DNA of 64,000 bases from Candidatus Gastranaerophilales bacterium (GCA_900769645.1 CAAGHI010000044.1:1-64000); one strand, 5' to 3'; shown: positions 1 through 9,285, counted from the stretch's first letter. Notes: generated by a model from the letters alone, not told the origin. Numbers and translations: made by a program.

Positions 1-200
1 CATTGTGGTACGCTATTCGCTCGTAATGACGATTACATAATCTGTTAAACATGTATATAGCGAGTTCACTCGTTTCAAGTTGAGCTTACAAGTTATTAGT
101 GAATGAAGTGTGTGGCTGGTTTTGTGGAACTTTTTCCATAAAAAGTTCCCGCTGTCCGCGCAGGACATAATAACTAAATAATAAGTTTTGAGAATTACCA

Positions 201-1577
201 CTACTTCACAAACAACGGTTTCACAAGAACATAAATATCGTTAAAAAGCACAAACACCAACAATGCTATCAGCAATATGAAAAACACTGTCATTACTTTG
301 TTTGCAATCTCTTCGTCAACCGGTTTTCCCATAATCTTTTCGATTAACAAAAATACCAAATGTCCACCGTCTAATGCAGGAATTGGCAAAATATTCAACA
401 ACGCAAGGTTCATTGAAATTACCGCAGTCAAAAGAATTCCATAAAAAATTCCTTCACTACTGATAATATCGCCACCCATTTTGGTAATCAAAACAACGCC
501 ATGCATATTTTTGAGCGGAATTTTGCCTGTAAATAACTGTTTCAAAACAATTACCATTGATTTTGTTTCGTTATACAAATAATCATAACTTGTCTTAAAT
601 GCTGATTTCATGCCTGTCACAGGGATTAAAATTTCTTTCCTGTCAAGATTAATTCCAATCAAACCATCACTTCCTGCGTAAACTGTATTCAATTCAACTT
701 CTTTTCCGTCACGCAAAACCTTGATATCAATAGGTTTTTGAGTATCTGAAACAGCATAAGCAATATCTTTTAGACTAAATGTGCCATCAGCTTCTATAAA
801 ACTTTTGCCTTTTAATTCTTCACGAAGTTTAATTTGCTTTTCAGAAAGTTTCACTTCGTTCGGTTTATAAAGCTCAACTGTATTCAAAATATTTTGATTA
901 AGTTCAATTCGTTTTTCAGGCTCCAAATTATTCGGAATTTTTACAATCAAACCGCTATCAATAATTTCATCTTCCTTGAACGCAGGATTTATTGCTTTCA
1001 AACTGTTGTAGTTTGTCTCGGCAAGAGTATCGGAAGTTTTTCCATCAAAAGATGCACTATACATCGCAAAAAGCTGTACAGCGTATTTTGTATCAATTTT
1101 AGAACCATTGATTTCGACAATCTTATCTCCTTTTTTAGCTCCGGAACTCCAAATACTAGCCTCTTTTGGCGCAACAATATCACCAATATATGTATCAAAT
1201 TTTTCAGACGGCATATTATGCCACAAACAAGCAGTCATCAAGACCAAAACGTAAGCACAAATTACGTTTGCAATTACGCCGGCAGAAAAAATTATTGCAC
1301 GTTGCCAAACAGGTTTGTTCATCAATCTTTCAGGAGAATTTTTCGGGATATCAGACTCTTTGTCATCATCAGGAAAAGAAACATATCCGCCGAACAGAAA
1401 CGCATGGATAACCAAAGTTAATCCACCAACTTTTTTCTCCCACAAAGTCGGTCCGATAGGCAAGCCTATTCCGAATTTATCAACTTTTGTTTTAAACATC
1501 AAAGCTGTCAAAAGGTGCCCCAACTCGTGGACCAAAATCAAAAGCCCGATTAATAAAATCATTATAATTACTGACAT
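201..1577 (-). CDS. rseP: RIP-type intramembrane zinc metalloprotease RseP
   Basis: Site-2 protease of the M50 family. It cleaves membrane-embedded substrates such as anti-sigma factors within the inner membrane. The zinc motif HELGH is at residues 17-21 in the first membrane helix, and the second motif (NILPIPALDGGH, with the metal-binding Asp) is at about 395-406. A PDZ-like segment begins near residue 130 (GDIVAPKEAS, GDKIVEING). The last 40 residues form a further hydrophobic helix. The length of 458 residues is normal for the family. The start is supported by an AAGGGAG ribosome site just upstream. The gene stands alone, with repeats on both sides. The substrate cannot be told from the sequence. 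Confidence 0.93.
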   Translation of the reverse strand: MSVIIMILLIGLLILVHELGHLLTALMFKTKVDKFGIGLPIGPTLWEKKVGGLTLVIHAFLFGGYVSFPDDDKESDIPKNSPERLMNKPVWQRAIIFSAGVIANVICAYVLVLMTACLWHNMPSEKFDTYIGDIVAPKEASIWSSGAKKGDKIVEINGSKIDTKYAVQLFAMYSASFDGKTSDTLAETNYNSLKAINPAFKEDEIIDSGLIVKIPNNLEPEKRIELNQNILNTVELYKPNEVKLSEKQIKLREELKGKSFIEADGTFSLKDIAYAVSDTQKPIDIKVLRDGKEVELNTVYAGSDGLIGINLDRKEILIPVTGMKSAFKTSYDYLYNETKSMVIVLKQLFTGKIPLKNMHGVVLITKMGGDIISSEGIFYGILLTAVISMNLALLNILPIPALDGGHLVFLLIEKIMGKPVDEEIANKVMTVFFILLIALLVFVLFNDIYVLVKPLFVK

Positions 1578-1743
1578 AAATTCTCCCTTTTCAAATTATC
1601 AATGATTAGATTGTAGCATAAAAACATGTGTCTGTATTATTAGTCAGATAAGATTTTAGAAGTCGATAAGTCGTTAAGACAATAAGGCGATGAGTTCGTT
1701 ACAGTAAATAATTACAAAGTCGTCATTCTTGTATATGTTAAGT

Positions 1744-1956
1744 AATTCGTTGACAAAATAAGGACATTCTCTCCGAGGGAGAGAAAGAGGTTGTTAATGA
1801 GCTAGAGCGAATGTTACAACCTCAAGAGAGGGTTTGGTGAATACTATTTCAAAGATTTTTTTACACCCCTCTCCCACAGTTGTAAGTCTCGCTAATCGCT
1901 CGTCAACAGCTGTGACCTCCACCCTAGGGGAGGTAAGTCACTTTTGTCAACGAATT
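1744..1956. repeat. MITE-like element with 15-bp terminal inverted repeats
   Basis: This fills most of the 417-bp gap between rseP and the histidine kinase. AATTCGTTGACAAAA at 1744-1758 is perfectly inverted at 1942-1956. Inside lie two smaller hairpins with related loops (about 1788-1822 and 1876-1914, both with a gctaatcgctcg-like core) and CTCTCC/GGAGAG palindromes of the family also found in rnpB, cca and mfd. There is no open reading frame. The flanks just outside show no clear target duplication. Bases 1650-1740 hold a copy of the gtcgata-gcgctaag-gttacag repeat. Confidence 0.6.
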
Positions 1957-1994
1957 TAGTAATTGTTCCAAAAGCTTAAAAACTTTTCCAGCAA

Positions 1995-3464
1995 CTACCA
2001 ATAAACTCTACCAGAAATGCCACCTGATGTCATCGGTAACTCCATTACGAATTTGTTCAAATCCCCGTTTTGAACAAAATAAATTTTCCCGTTATGCGCT
2101 TCCATAATCTTTTTAGACAAATACAAACCCAATCCAAAGCCGACTTTTTGGTACTTATTTGCGTTTGAAATGTATTTTTCAAACAAATGTTCCTGAGTAT
2201 TCTTGTCAATCGGGGGTCCAGAATTTTCAAGCGAAATCTTAAGTATGCCGTCATGGACTTCTGTTGCGATATTAAAATCGGTATTTTCATAAGCATAATT
2301 AATTCCATTGCTCAAAAGGTTTGTAATTACACGTCGAAGTTGCTTTTCATCAGCAGAAATCATTTTTTCATTTTCTTCAAGCGAAGAACTGAAAATAAGA
2401 TTAACTTTTTGTTCGTTTGACATCGACAAATGCTCTTTTATGCAAGTATTGATAAGTTTTTCAATATCGAATTTTTCTTTGTTCAACTGAATATTTCCAT
2501 TGTCATATTTATACGTGTTAATCAGGGTATAGAGCATTTCTTTCATATAGTTTGCAGATTCAAGTGTAAGCGATAAAATTTCTTTTTGCGTGTCATTAAG
2601 TTCGCCAAACATTCCTTTGTAACATTGATTTATGCTGCTAATCTGTGCTAAAAGCGGATTTTTCAAGTCGTGTACAAGAGTTGCGATAAACAAATCTTTT
2701 TGGTTTTCGAGTTCTTTTTCGTGGTCAATATTTTTAGTAATCGTAACAAGTCCGTCAATTACGTTGTCTGGCCTAATAATCGGAGCTTTAATAATTCTGT
2801 ACCAAAGAGTTTGTCCATTAGTATCGGTTGCAGTTTTGACTTTTCTCAAGATTTTTCTGTTTTTTAGAACATAATCGTCCTCCGCATCAGTATTTTCTTG
2901 TGCATCTGACATATCAACAACTTTGTTGGAATACCTGTCTTGTCCATTAAAAACAAAATCTTTTGCATGCTTTGTGCCAAGAATATATTTTTTGTTCTTA
3001 TCCTTCATATAAACAAGAACCGGCAAATATTCAAGCAAGGTTTTCAATTGGGAATTCTTTTTGATAAGTTCATTTTTAACAACTTCGTCTTTTGTAATAT
3101 CGCGCGAAATTGACAAAATATATTCGACTTTCCCATTGCTAATCAAAGGAGTTGAAGTTTGTTTAATTATCTTGAATTTATCTCCCTTGTTGATTTCCAA
3201 AACATACGTTTGAGGCAAGCCTGTTTCAATGGATTTGTCAATATTATTTTTCATAATCATGGCATTCTTTTCAGAGATAAGCTCAAAAATAGATTTGCCA
3301 ATAATTTCGTCCTCTTTTAAAAACTTAAAATGGTTTAAAAACGCATTATTAAAAACAAGATACTTATAATTAATATCTTTAACCGTAATAATTTCTCGGC
3401 AATTTTCCATAATTCCGCTCAGCAAAAGCGAAATCGGATCTATTTTAGTGGAAATATCAACCAT
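1995..3464 (-). CDS. PAS-domain sensor histidine kinase, soluble
   Basis: Cytoplasmic two-component sensor kinase. Two PAS domains occupy about residues 15-130 and 140-250, each ending in a typical SISRDIT or TITKNID segment. The HisKA helix contains the phospho-accepting His265 (LVHDLKNPL). The ATPase domain follows, with an N box (NLLSNGINYAYEN), a G1 box (ENSGPP) and a G2 box (GFGLGLYLSKK). I see no transmembrane segment, so it probably senses a cytoplasmic signal. No response regulator lies beside it, so it is an orphan in this window. The signal and partner are unknown. The gene lies between a MITE-like element and a divergently oriented small gene. Confidence 0.9.
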   Translation of the reverse strand: MVDISTKIDPISLLLSGIMENCREIITVKDINYKYLVFNNAFLNHFKFLKEDEIIGKSIFELISEKNAMIMKNNIDKSIETGLPQTYVLEINKGDKFKIIKQTSTPLISNGKVEYILSISRDITKDEVVKNELIKKNSQLKTLLEYLPVLVYMKDKNKKYILGTKHAKDFVFNGQDRYSNKVVDMSDAQENTDAEDDYVLKNRKILRKVKTATDTNGQTLWYRIIKAPIIRPDNVIDGLVTITKNIDHEKELENQKDLFIATLVHDLKNPLLAQISSINQCYKGMFGELNDTQKEILSLTLESANYMKEMLYTLINTYKYDNGNIQLNKEKFDIEKLINTCIKEHLSMSNEQKVNLIFSSSLEENEKMISADEKQLRRVITNLLSNGINYAYENTDFNIATEVHDGILKISLENSGPPIDKNTQEHLFEKYISNANKYQKVGFGLGLYLSKKIMEAHNGKIYFVQNGDLNKFVMELPMTSGGISGRVYW

Positions 3465-3619
3465 TTATACCTCTTAACATTTAAATTATATTAATATTAG
3501 AAAAATTCCGTCAAGGTTGATTTGAGCAATTTGAAGAAATATTAAGCAAAAATCAGAATAAAGTGTATACCTAAATCAAGCTTGCAACAGCTTAACAATC
3601 ATTTACAAAATAGCAATTA

Positions 3620-3647
3620 TTGATAAAAGAAATACTTTATATATACA
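3620..3647 (+). promoter_or_regulatory. Putative promoter with motif shared with the gene at 40213
   Basis: TTGATA at 3620-3625 and TATACA at 3642-3647 are separated by 16 bases. The segment AAATACTTTATATATACA spans the -10 region. A near copy, shorter by one TA step, stands at 40123-40138 in front of another small MSKV-starting gene. The promoter is inferred from sequence only. Confidence 0.4.
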
Positions 3648-3672
3648 AGAGTATAAAAACAGAGGTTTTGCT

Positions 3673-4158
3673 ATGAGTAAAGTTGGTCAAACTCAAAGAA
3701 TAATGACAGAACAGGAGTTTAATAAAAGTCCTTTAAAAGGCTTGATGTCTTATCAAGATTATTTTACAAAGGCTTTGAAAAGCAGTTCTACATTTGATTT
3801 TGCCAAAATGTTTGCACTTGAACAAGCTCAAACAACTTCTGACGATATTAAAAAATCGGTAAAAGGCTGGGCGCTTGAAAAAGAAGCTCAAAAAGACAAT
3901 GCAGAAGAAGAGTATTATGCTGCTTTGGCACAATATGAAGCAATGAAAACCGGAAGTGAACAAGCGCTTAAAAATTTGCAATACGCAACAAATATGTATG
4001 GAGAGGATTCTACACAGTTTTCTGACGCTTTGAAAAAATATAATTCGTCAGATAAATCATTATTTGCTTCAAACACAAATTTGGACATTGCACGTGACAA
4101 GTTTAATTCTGCCAATATGAGTGCGTTTAAGGCATTTTTGACATCTCGTTTAACTTAA
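3673..4158 (+). CDS. Uncharacterised small helical protein, MSKV N-terminus
   Basis: A 161-residue protein that I do not recognise. It has no signal peptide, membrane segment or cysteine. Most of it looks helical and is rich in Lys, Glu, Ala, Gln and aromatic residues, with a possible coiled coil at about 55-100. A Ser/Asn-rich stretch (about 125-150) precedes a helical tail. The ATG follows an AGAGG ribosome site. A long AT-rich leader upstream carries a promoter-like motif also found upstream of the unrelated-looking 160-residue protein at 40213, which also begins MSKV. The two may be co-regulated. Function unknown. Confidence 0.75.
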   Translation: MSKVGQTQRIMTEQEFNKSPLKGLMSYQDYFTKALKSSSTFDFAKMFALEQAQTTSDDIKKSVKGWALEKEAQKDNAEEEYYAALAQYEAMKTGSEQALKNLQYATNMYGEDSTQFSDALKKYNSSDKSLFASNTNLDIARDKFNSANMSAFKAFLTSRLT

Positions 4159-4254
4159 CTACACAATTAGCTTGCAATTTTTCTTTTATATATTATCATG
4201 CAACTTGTAGAGTGCTTACGCCAATAATCACTCAACAAGAAAAGGAAAATTAAA

Positions 4255-4518
4255 ATGAACTTAAAAAACAAGCAAGAAATAGTTAAAGCTTACGGTAAAA
4301 ACGAAAAAGACACTGGTTCTACAGCAGTTCAAGTTGCTATGATGAGCCAAAAAATTTCTGAACTTACTGAACACCTAAAATCAAACAAAAAAGATTTCGC
4401 TACAAAAAGAGGTCTTTTGATGATGGTAGGTAAAAGAAAAAGACTACTTTCTTATTTGAAATCTCAAAATCTTGATGAATACAGAGAATTAATTAAGAAA
4501 TTGGGTATTCGTGGTTAA
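4255..4518 (+). CDS. rpsO: 30S ribosomal protein S15
   Basis: Ribosomal protein S15 binds 16S rRNA and helps assemble the central domain of the small subunit. The product has 87 residues, close to the usual 89. It carries the family signature (DTGSTAVQVA, LTEHLKSNKKDFATKRGLL, GKRKRLLSYLK). An AAGGAAA ribosome site lies upstream. The gene is monocistronic and is followed by a strong terminator. S15 often represses its own translation through its leader. No such structure was confirmed here. Confidence 0.97.
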   Translation: MNLKNKQEIVKAYGKNEKDTGSTAVQVAMMSQKISELTEHLKSNKKDFATKRGLLMMVGKRKRLLSYLKSQNLDEYRELIKKLGIRG

Positions 4519-4543
4519 TTTTAAGCGAATTAAAAAGACTAAA

Positions 4544-4576
4544 GAAAAGGCTGCTATTAGTGGCCTTTTCTTTTTT
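4544..4576 (+). terminator. Rho-independent terminator of rpsO
   Basis: The stem GAAAAGGC (4544-4551) pairs with GCCTTTTC (4563-4570) and is followed at once by TTTTTT. Confidence 0.85.
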
Positions 4577-4589
4577 GTTAGGAAAATAT

Positions 4590-4845
4590 GACCAACCTAC
4601 CGAAACAGCTGCAGTGCATACCGCTATTAAACCTAATGATGTTGGGGTTGCGAAATTACTTCTCGTCCGTAATTTCGCAACCCCAACCTACTTTGCTATT
4701 ACTAAAGAAAATAGACTCTGAATCAAGTTCAGAGTAACAGTTACAGTTAGTTGTTTTTCATGAATAGCAACAATCTTCGTCATTCTAAAAAGACAGAAAA
4801 TCAAGTGTTTAGCGTAGATTTTCGTCTTATTCAGAATCTACTTGA
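4590..4845. repeat. Intergenic repeats: REP hairpin plus type C palindrome
   Basis: The 315-bp gap before hydF has no gene. It holds a perfect 19-bp inverted repeat (4641-4659 with 4669-4687, loop of nine). Its outer part reads GTTGGGG...CCCCAACCTAC and matches the REP family found around the RAYT gene. A smaller palindrome ACTCTGAA...TTCAGAGT lies near 4711-4732. Bases 4780-4840 carry a type C repeat (cattct...tagattttcg...attcagaatcta), seen at six other places in the window. Confidence 0.75.
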
Positions 4846-4891
4846 CAAATGGCTTATTTACTTATTCAATTATTTTAATTAAAATACAAAT

Positions 4892-6385
4892 ATGCGAACA
4901 CTAAAATCAATGCGCCTACACATCGGCGTTTTCGGCAGAACAAATGTCGGAAAATCATCTATTTTAAACAGAGTTACTAACCAAGAAATTTCTATTGTTT
5001 CTGACGTTGCGGGAACAACCACTGATGTTGTGGAAAAATCAATGGAACTTTTGCCTATTGGACCTGTAACTTTTTTAGACACAGCTGGGCTTGATGACAC
5101 AACCGAGTTGGCTGAAAAACGCATTGAGAAAACGCTGAAAGTTCTTAATCGTATTGATGTTGCAGTGATTGTTTGCGATTTTAACAACAGTAAATTGAAC
5201 ATACCTGCCCAACAGGAAAATTGTTTAGATGATTGCGAAAATGTAGATCAGCATTGCCATGCCAACGCAATTTTAGGTAATTATGAAAAAGATTTAATCG
5301 AAAAGCTTGATGAGCTCAAAATTCCTTATTTGATTGTGGTAAATAAGTGTGATTTAGATACCAAGATGCAAAGAGGCATAGAAGCAAAGTCGGATACAGA
5401 AGCAGCTAAGCAGCTAGGAAGCGAGTCAGCTAAACGAACCGAAACAGACTGTACATCTTGTCGGTATAGCAATGCCAACCTACCAACTGATGAAATAAAA
5501 AATAGCTCGTTACACGTCTCCCACATTTCTAATGCTCACATAAGTTCGCAAAGAACTGCGACCTCTTCCCTTGGAGAGGTTAATGTAACTAATAACCACT
5601 CACTTTCCACACACATCATCTTCACCTCTGCGAAATTCGATAACCAACTCGTTTTCAAATTCAAAGAAGCTTTGGTAAAACTTTTGCCTGAAGATTTTGT
5701 AAATTCACCTAAAATTGTAGGGGATTTAGTTCCGCCCCAAAGTACTATTATTCTTGTAATTCCGATTGACAAAGAAGCACCGAAAGGTCGAATTATTTTA
5801 CCACAAGTTCAGACTCTGAGGGATTTGTTGGATAGCGAATGTTTGAGCTATGTCGTAAAAGAAAGTGAATTAAAACAAGCGCTCGACAATCTTAAAACAC
5901 CACCGGCGTTAGTTATTACAGATTCTCAGGCTTTTCGCCAAGTTTCTGAAATCGTTCCTGAAAATGTTCCCTTGACATCGTTTTCAATTCTTTTTGCAAG
6001 GTTAAAAGGGGATTTGGACGAATTTGTAAAAGGAGCTCAAGCAATCGAAAACTTGAAAGACGGCGATTTAGTATTAATATTGGAAAGCTGTACGCACCAC
6101 GCAATAGAGGACGACATCGGACGTGTAAAAATTCCTAATCTTTTACGTAAAAAGACTGGCAAAAACTTGGTTATCCACAATTATGCAGGACACGATTTCC
6201 CTGATTTAAAAGACTACAAACTCATAATCCATTGCGGTGCGTGTATGACAAACCGTCGAGAAGTTCTTTCAAGAATTTTGATAGCAAACCAAAACGGTGT
6301 ACCTATCACAAATTACGGAATCGCAATTTCTTATTGTCTTGGGATTTTACCTCGTGCAACAAAAATTTTTAGTCCTAAAGTCTAA
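4892..6385 (+). CDS. hydF: [FeFe]-hydrogenase H-cluster maturation GTPase HydF, with repeat-derived insert
   Basis: HydF is the scaffold on which HydE and HydG products build the diiron subcluster of [FeFe]-hydrogenase. The GTPase P-loop GRTNVGKS is at residues 15-22, and DTAG and NKCD motifs follow. The C-terminal iron-sulphur ligands CxH (C400, H402) and CxxC (C448, C451) are present. At 497 residues it is about 100 longer than usual. The extra sequence lies mainly at residues 157-240, inside the GTPase domain between NKCD and the SAK motif. Its DNA matches local intergenic repeats (see findings). The second half looks normal, so the protein is probably functional. MRLHIG at 4910 is an alternative start. 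Confidence 0.93.
   Translation: MRTLKSMRLHIGVFGRTNVGKSSILNRVTNQEISIVSDVAGTTTDVVEKSMELLPIGPVTFLDTAGLDDTTELAEKRIEKTLKVLNRIDVAVIVCDFNNSKLNIPAQQENCLDDCENVDQHCHANAILGNYEKDLIEKLDELKIPYLIVVNKCDLDTKMQRGIEAKSDTEAAKQLGSESAKRTETDCTSCRYSNANLPTDEIKNSSLHVSHISNAHISSQRTATSSLGEVNVTNNHSLSTHIIFTSAKFDNQLVFKFKEALVKLLPEDFVNSPKIVGDLVPPQSTIILVIPIDKEAPKGRIILPQVQTLRDLLDSECLSYVVKESELKQALDNLKTPPALVITDSQAFRQVSEIVPENVPLTSFSILFARLKGDLDEFVKGAQAIENLKDGDLVLILESCTHHAIEDDIGRVKIPNLLRKKTGKNLVIHNYAGHDFPDLKDYKLIIHCGACMTNRREVLSRILIANQNGVPITNYGIAISYCLGILPRATKIFSPKV
5363..5611 (+). repeat. Intergenic-repeat sequence inside hydF
   Basis: Bases 5386-5425 (agcagctaagcagctagg and onward) align with the intergenic repeat at about 18255-18290, with roughly four mismatches in 33. 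A CCTCTTCCCTTGGAGAGG palindrome near 5560-5577 is of the CTC/GAG type found in rnpB, cca and mfd. The encoded stretch is rich in Ser, Thr, Asn and His and has no counterpart in usual HydF proteins. Confidence 0.65.
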
Positions 6386-6460
6386 TATATTTGCCAAAAC
6401 ACTCTAATTTTGTTGCAAAAAAACGTGTTTTTGCATATAATTGGACAAAAAGAGGTAACT

Positions 6461-7339
6461 ATGAAAGGAATTATTTTAGCCGGAGGCGCAGGCACAAGAC
6501 TCCACCCGAGTACTATTGCAGTATCTAAACAGTTATTGCCTATCTATGACAAACCGATGATTTATCACCCGATTTCTGTTTTGATGCTTGCCGGAATTCG
6601 TGAGATTTTAATAATTTCTACACCTATTGACTTGCCTAATTTCAAACGACTTTTGGGTGACGGAAGTCAATTCGGTGTTAAATTTTCTTACAAAGAACAA
6701 CCGTCTCCGGACGGGCTTGCTCAGGCATTTATTCTTGGAGAAGAATTTATCGGAAACGATGATGTAGCATTGATTTTGGGCGATAATATTTTTTATGGCG
6801 GAGCTTTTTCCGGCACATTAAAAACCGTCGTTGAAAACACTAAAAACAACGGTGGTGCAACAGTTTTTGGTTACCTTGTAAAAGATCCGCAAAGATTTGG
6901 AGTTGTTGAGTTTGACGAAAATGGCAAAGTTCTTTCTTTGGAAGAAAAACCGCAAAAACCAAAATCTAATTATGCCGTAACAGGACTTTATTTCTACGAT
7001 AACAAAGTTGTTGAGTATGCAAAAGCCTTAAAACCTTCTGCCAGAGGTGAATTAGAGATTACGGATTTGAACAACATTTATCTATCAGAAAACAAACTGA
7101 ATGTAAAACTGCTTGATAGAGGCTTTGCATGGCTAGATACAGGGACTCATCACTCTCTATTGCAAGCAGGACAGTTTGTTAAGACTATTGAGGACAACCA
7201 AGGGATAAAAATTGCTTGTCTTGAAGAAGTTGCATACAGAATGGGATTTATGACAAGAGAAGAGCTTGAAGCCTCGATTAGTCAATACAAAAATAACGAG
7301 TATTTTGCCTACGTCCGTGACGTAGTGCTACGAACATAA
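6461..7339 (+). CDS. rfbA: Glucose-1-phosphate thymidylyltransferase
   Basis: This enzyme makes dTDP-glucose from dTTP and glucose-1-phosphate, the first step to dTDP-rhamnose and other surface sugars. The nucleotide-binding signature GGAGTRLHP lies at the N-terminus, with LGDNIFYG, EEKPQKPKSN and the WLDTGTHHSL segment downstream. I chose ATG 6461 (MKGIILAG) because an AAAGAGG ribosome site precedes it and it gives the usual length of 292 residues. An in-frame upstream extension to 6410 is not typical. The other rhamnose genes are not in this window. Confidence 0.93.
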   Translation: MKGIILAGGAGTRLHPSTIAVSKQLLPIYDKPMIYHPISVLMLAGIREILIISTPIDLPNFKRLLGDGSQFGVKFSYKEQPSPDGLAQAFILGEEFIGNDDVALILGDNIFYGGAFSGTLKTVVENTKNNGGATVFGYLVKDPQRFGVVEFDENGKVLSLEEKPQKPKSNYAVTGLYFYDNKVVEYAKALKPSARGELEITDLNNIYLSENKLNVKLLDRGFAWLDTGTHHSLLQAGQFVKTIEDNQGIKIACLEEVAYRMGFMTREELEASISQYKNNEYFAYVRDVVLRT

Positions 7340-7480
7340 TGTTGTAAAAGCAGCGAAGCTTTCAGAATAACAACTTTGTAATTATTTTGTAACGAACTTA
7401 TCGCCCTATCGTCTTATCGACTTAACAGCCTAGCTGCTTTCCTCTTTACCTATTTTCTTATTCACCTTATAATGTAATTA

Positions 7481-9145
7481 ATGAACGACAACCTTAAACA
7501 AACTTTAAAACTTTTGCCATCGCTTCCGGGGTGCTATATTTACTACAATTCAGAGGGTGAGGTAATTTATGTTGGAAAAGCCAAAATCCTTAAACGCCGT
7601 GTGATGAGCTATTTTAACCGCAAACATGACAGCGTTAAGGTTAATGTACTTGTTTCTCAGATTGAGCGAATGGAGTATATTATTACCAACACTGAGGTTG
7701 AGGCGCTTATTCTAGAAAGTCATTTAATCAAAAAATATAAACCAAAGTATAATATTTTGCTCAAAGATGACAAAAAATATCCTTATTTTTTAATTACAGA
7801 CGAAGACTTTCCACGAATTACGATTGTTCGCAAAAAAAATCTTAACCCTGAAAAAGGTCGATATTACGGACCATACACCGATATTAGGGCTATGCATGCA
7901 ACTCTTGATTTTTTGAAAAAAATCTTTCCGCTAAAACAGTGCAAAACACCTAAATTCAAGGACAGACCGTGCCTTTATTACCACATAGGCAGGTGTATGG
8001 CTCCTTGCCAAAATAAGGTTTCGTCAGAAGAATATAAAAACCTTGTAAAACAGGCTGAACTCTTCCTTTCCGGCAAACAATCCGAGTTGATGAAACAGCT
8101 TAAAGAACAAATGCAAAAATATTCTGACAGTTTGCAATTTGAAAAAGCCGCAAAACTTCGTGATAGCTACAACGATTTAGCCAAAACCCTTGAAAAGCAA
8201 AAAGTAGTCTACGAAAACACAAAACTCAATGAGGACGTAATTTCTCTAATGGCTGACGAGGGAATTTTTGCAATTGTAATTTTGATGATTAGAGAAGGGC
8301 GATTGATTGACAAAAAAGACTTTGTCTACGATGTCGAAGAGGACGACAGGACAGAGTTTTTCGCAACTTTCTTCAAAGAATATTACAGTACTCTAAAACT
8401 GGATTACCCTGACAGAATTGTTTCAAATGAACTTGAAGCAGTTGGAGAAAAAGCTTTGTATGAAGAATGGCTCGAGATTTTGGCTCAGAAAAAAGTTAAA
8501 ATCAGCTATGGGAAATCTGCACAGGGCAAAGAGTTACAAATGCTTGCGGATAAAAACGCAAAAGTAGTTCTGGATAACGCAAAAATCAAAAAAATGGCAT
8601 CTATTTATGATGATTTTAACGAAATTGGCTCGTACTTGGCAGAAAAATTACAACTCAAAAACTTTCCACATAGAATGGAATGCTACGATATCTCGCACAT
8701 TCAAGGCACAAACACAGTTGCATCAATGGTTGTGTTTGAAAATGGCGTAAAAAAAGGTTCGGAGTACCGCAAATTTAAGCTCAAATCCACAGAAGGCAAA
8801 CCTGACGACTTTTTATCAATGAAAGAAGTTTTGACAAGGCGACTTTCACGATTGGGTGAGCCAAAATGGGAAAAACCGGATTTAATGATAATTGACGGTG
8901 GCAAAGGGCAATTGTCAAGCGTAATGCAGATTATAGAAGAACTTGGCGTAAAAGACATTGACGTCGTAAGTTTGGCAAAGAAACACGAAGAAGTATTTTT
9001 GCCAAAACAGTCAGAGCCTGTGATTTTGCCAAGAAATTCAAGCGCCCTGTTTTTGTTCCAGAGAATTCGTGACGAAGCACACCGTTTTGCAATAACATAT
9101 CACAGAAAACTTCGCTCAAAATCTATGGTGAAGAAGGGGGAGTAG
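7481..9145 (+). CDS. uvrC: Excinuclease subunit UvrC lacking the C-terminal HhH domain
   Basis: Nucleotide-excision-repair nuclease that makes both incisions around a lesion with UvrB. Present are the N-terminal GIY-YIG nuclease (residues 15-95, GCYIYYN and IYVGKAK), the cysteine cluster (PCLYYHIGRCMAPC), the UVR motif that binds UvrB (about 205-240, FEKAAKLRD) and the RNase-H-like 5' nuclease (CYDISHIQG, IIDGGKGQL). The protein ends at residue 554, soon after RDEAHRFAITYHRKLRSKS. The helix-hairpin-helix DNA-binding tail of about 50-60 residues is missing. A chromosomal repeat starts just after the stop. The function may be partly altered, because the HhH region helps the 5' incision on some substrates. 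Confidence 0.92.
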   Translation: MNDNLKQTLKLLPSLPGCYIYYNSEGEVIYVGKAKILKRRVMSYFNRKHDSVKVNVLVSQIERMEYIITNTEVEALILESHLIKKYKPKYNILLKDDKKYPYFLITDEDFPRITIVRKKNLNPEKGRYYGPYTDIRAMHATLDFLKKIFPLKQCKTPKFKDRPCLYYHIGRCMAPCQNKVSSEEYKNLVKQAELFLSGKQSELMKQLKEQMQKYSDSLQFEKAAKLRDSYNDLAKTLEKQKVVYENTKLNEDVISLMADEGIFAIVILMIREGRLIDKKDFVYDVEEDDRTEFFATFFKEYYSTLKLDYPDRIVSNELEAVGEKALYEEWLEILAQKKVKISYGKSAQGKELQMLADKNAKVVLDNAKIKKMASIYDDFNEIGSYLAEKLQLKNFPHRMECYDISHIQGTNTVASMVVFENGVKKGSEYRKFKLKSTEGKPDDFLSMKEVLTRRLSRLGEPKWEKPDLMIIDGGKGQLSSVMQIIEELGVKDIDVVSLAKKHEEVFLPKQSEPVILPRNSSALFLFQRIRDEAHRFAITYHRKLRSKSMVKKGE

Positions 9146-9285
9146 ATTATTAGACATGAAGAGGCGAAGTCGATTTCGTTAATTACATAAAATTACAAAT
9201 TGTTACGATACTATTTTAAAACATCTTTGTTTAAAGTATGCTTGGCATGTGTATTAAAACACGTTACAATCAAAGGAAGGTAAAT

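Noticed and set aside
13..201. 62-residue minus-strand frame at the left edge
   Set aside because: Low-complexity composition in repeat-type intergenic DNA with no ribosome site. It also runs into the end of rseP.
834..1421. Long plus-strand frames inside rseP
   Set aside because: They lie antisense to a gene with clear protease motifs and have no ribosome site or recognisable product.
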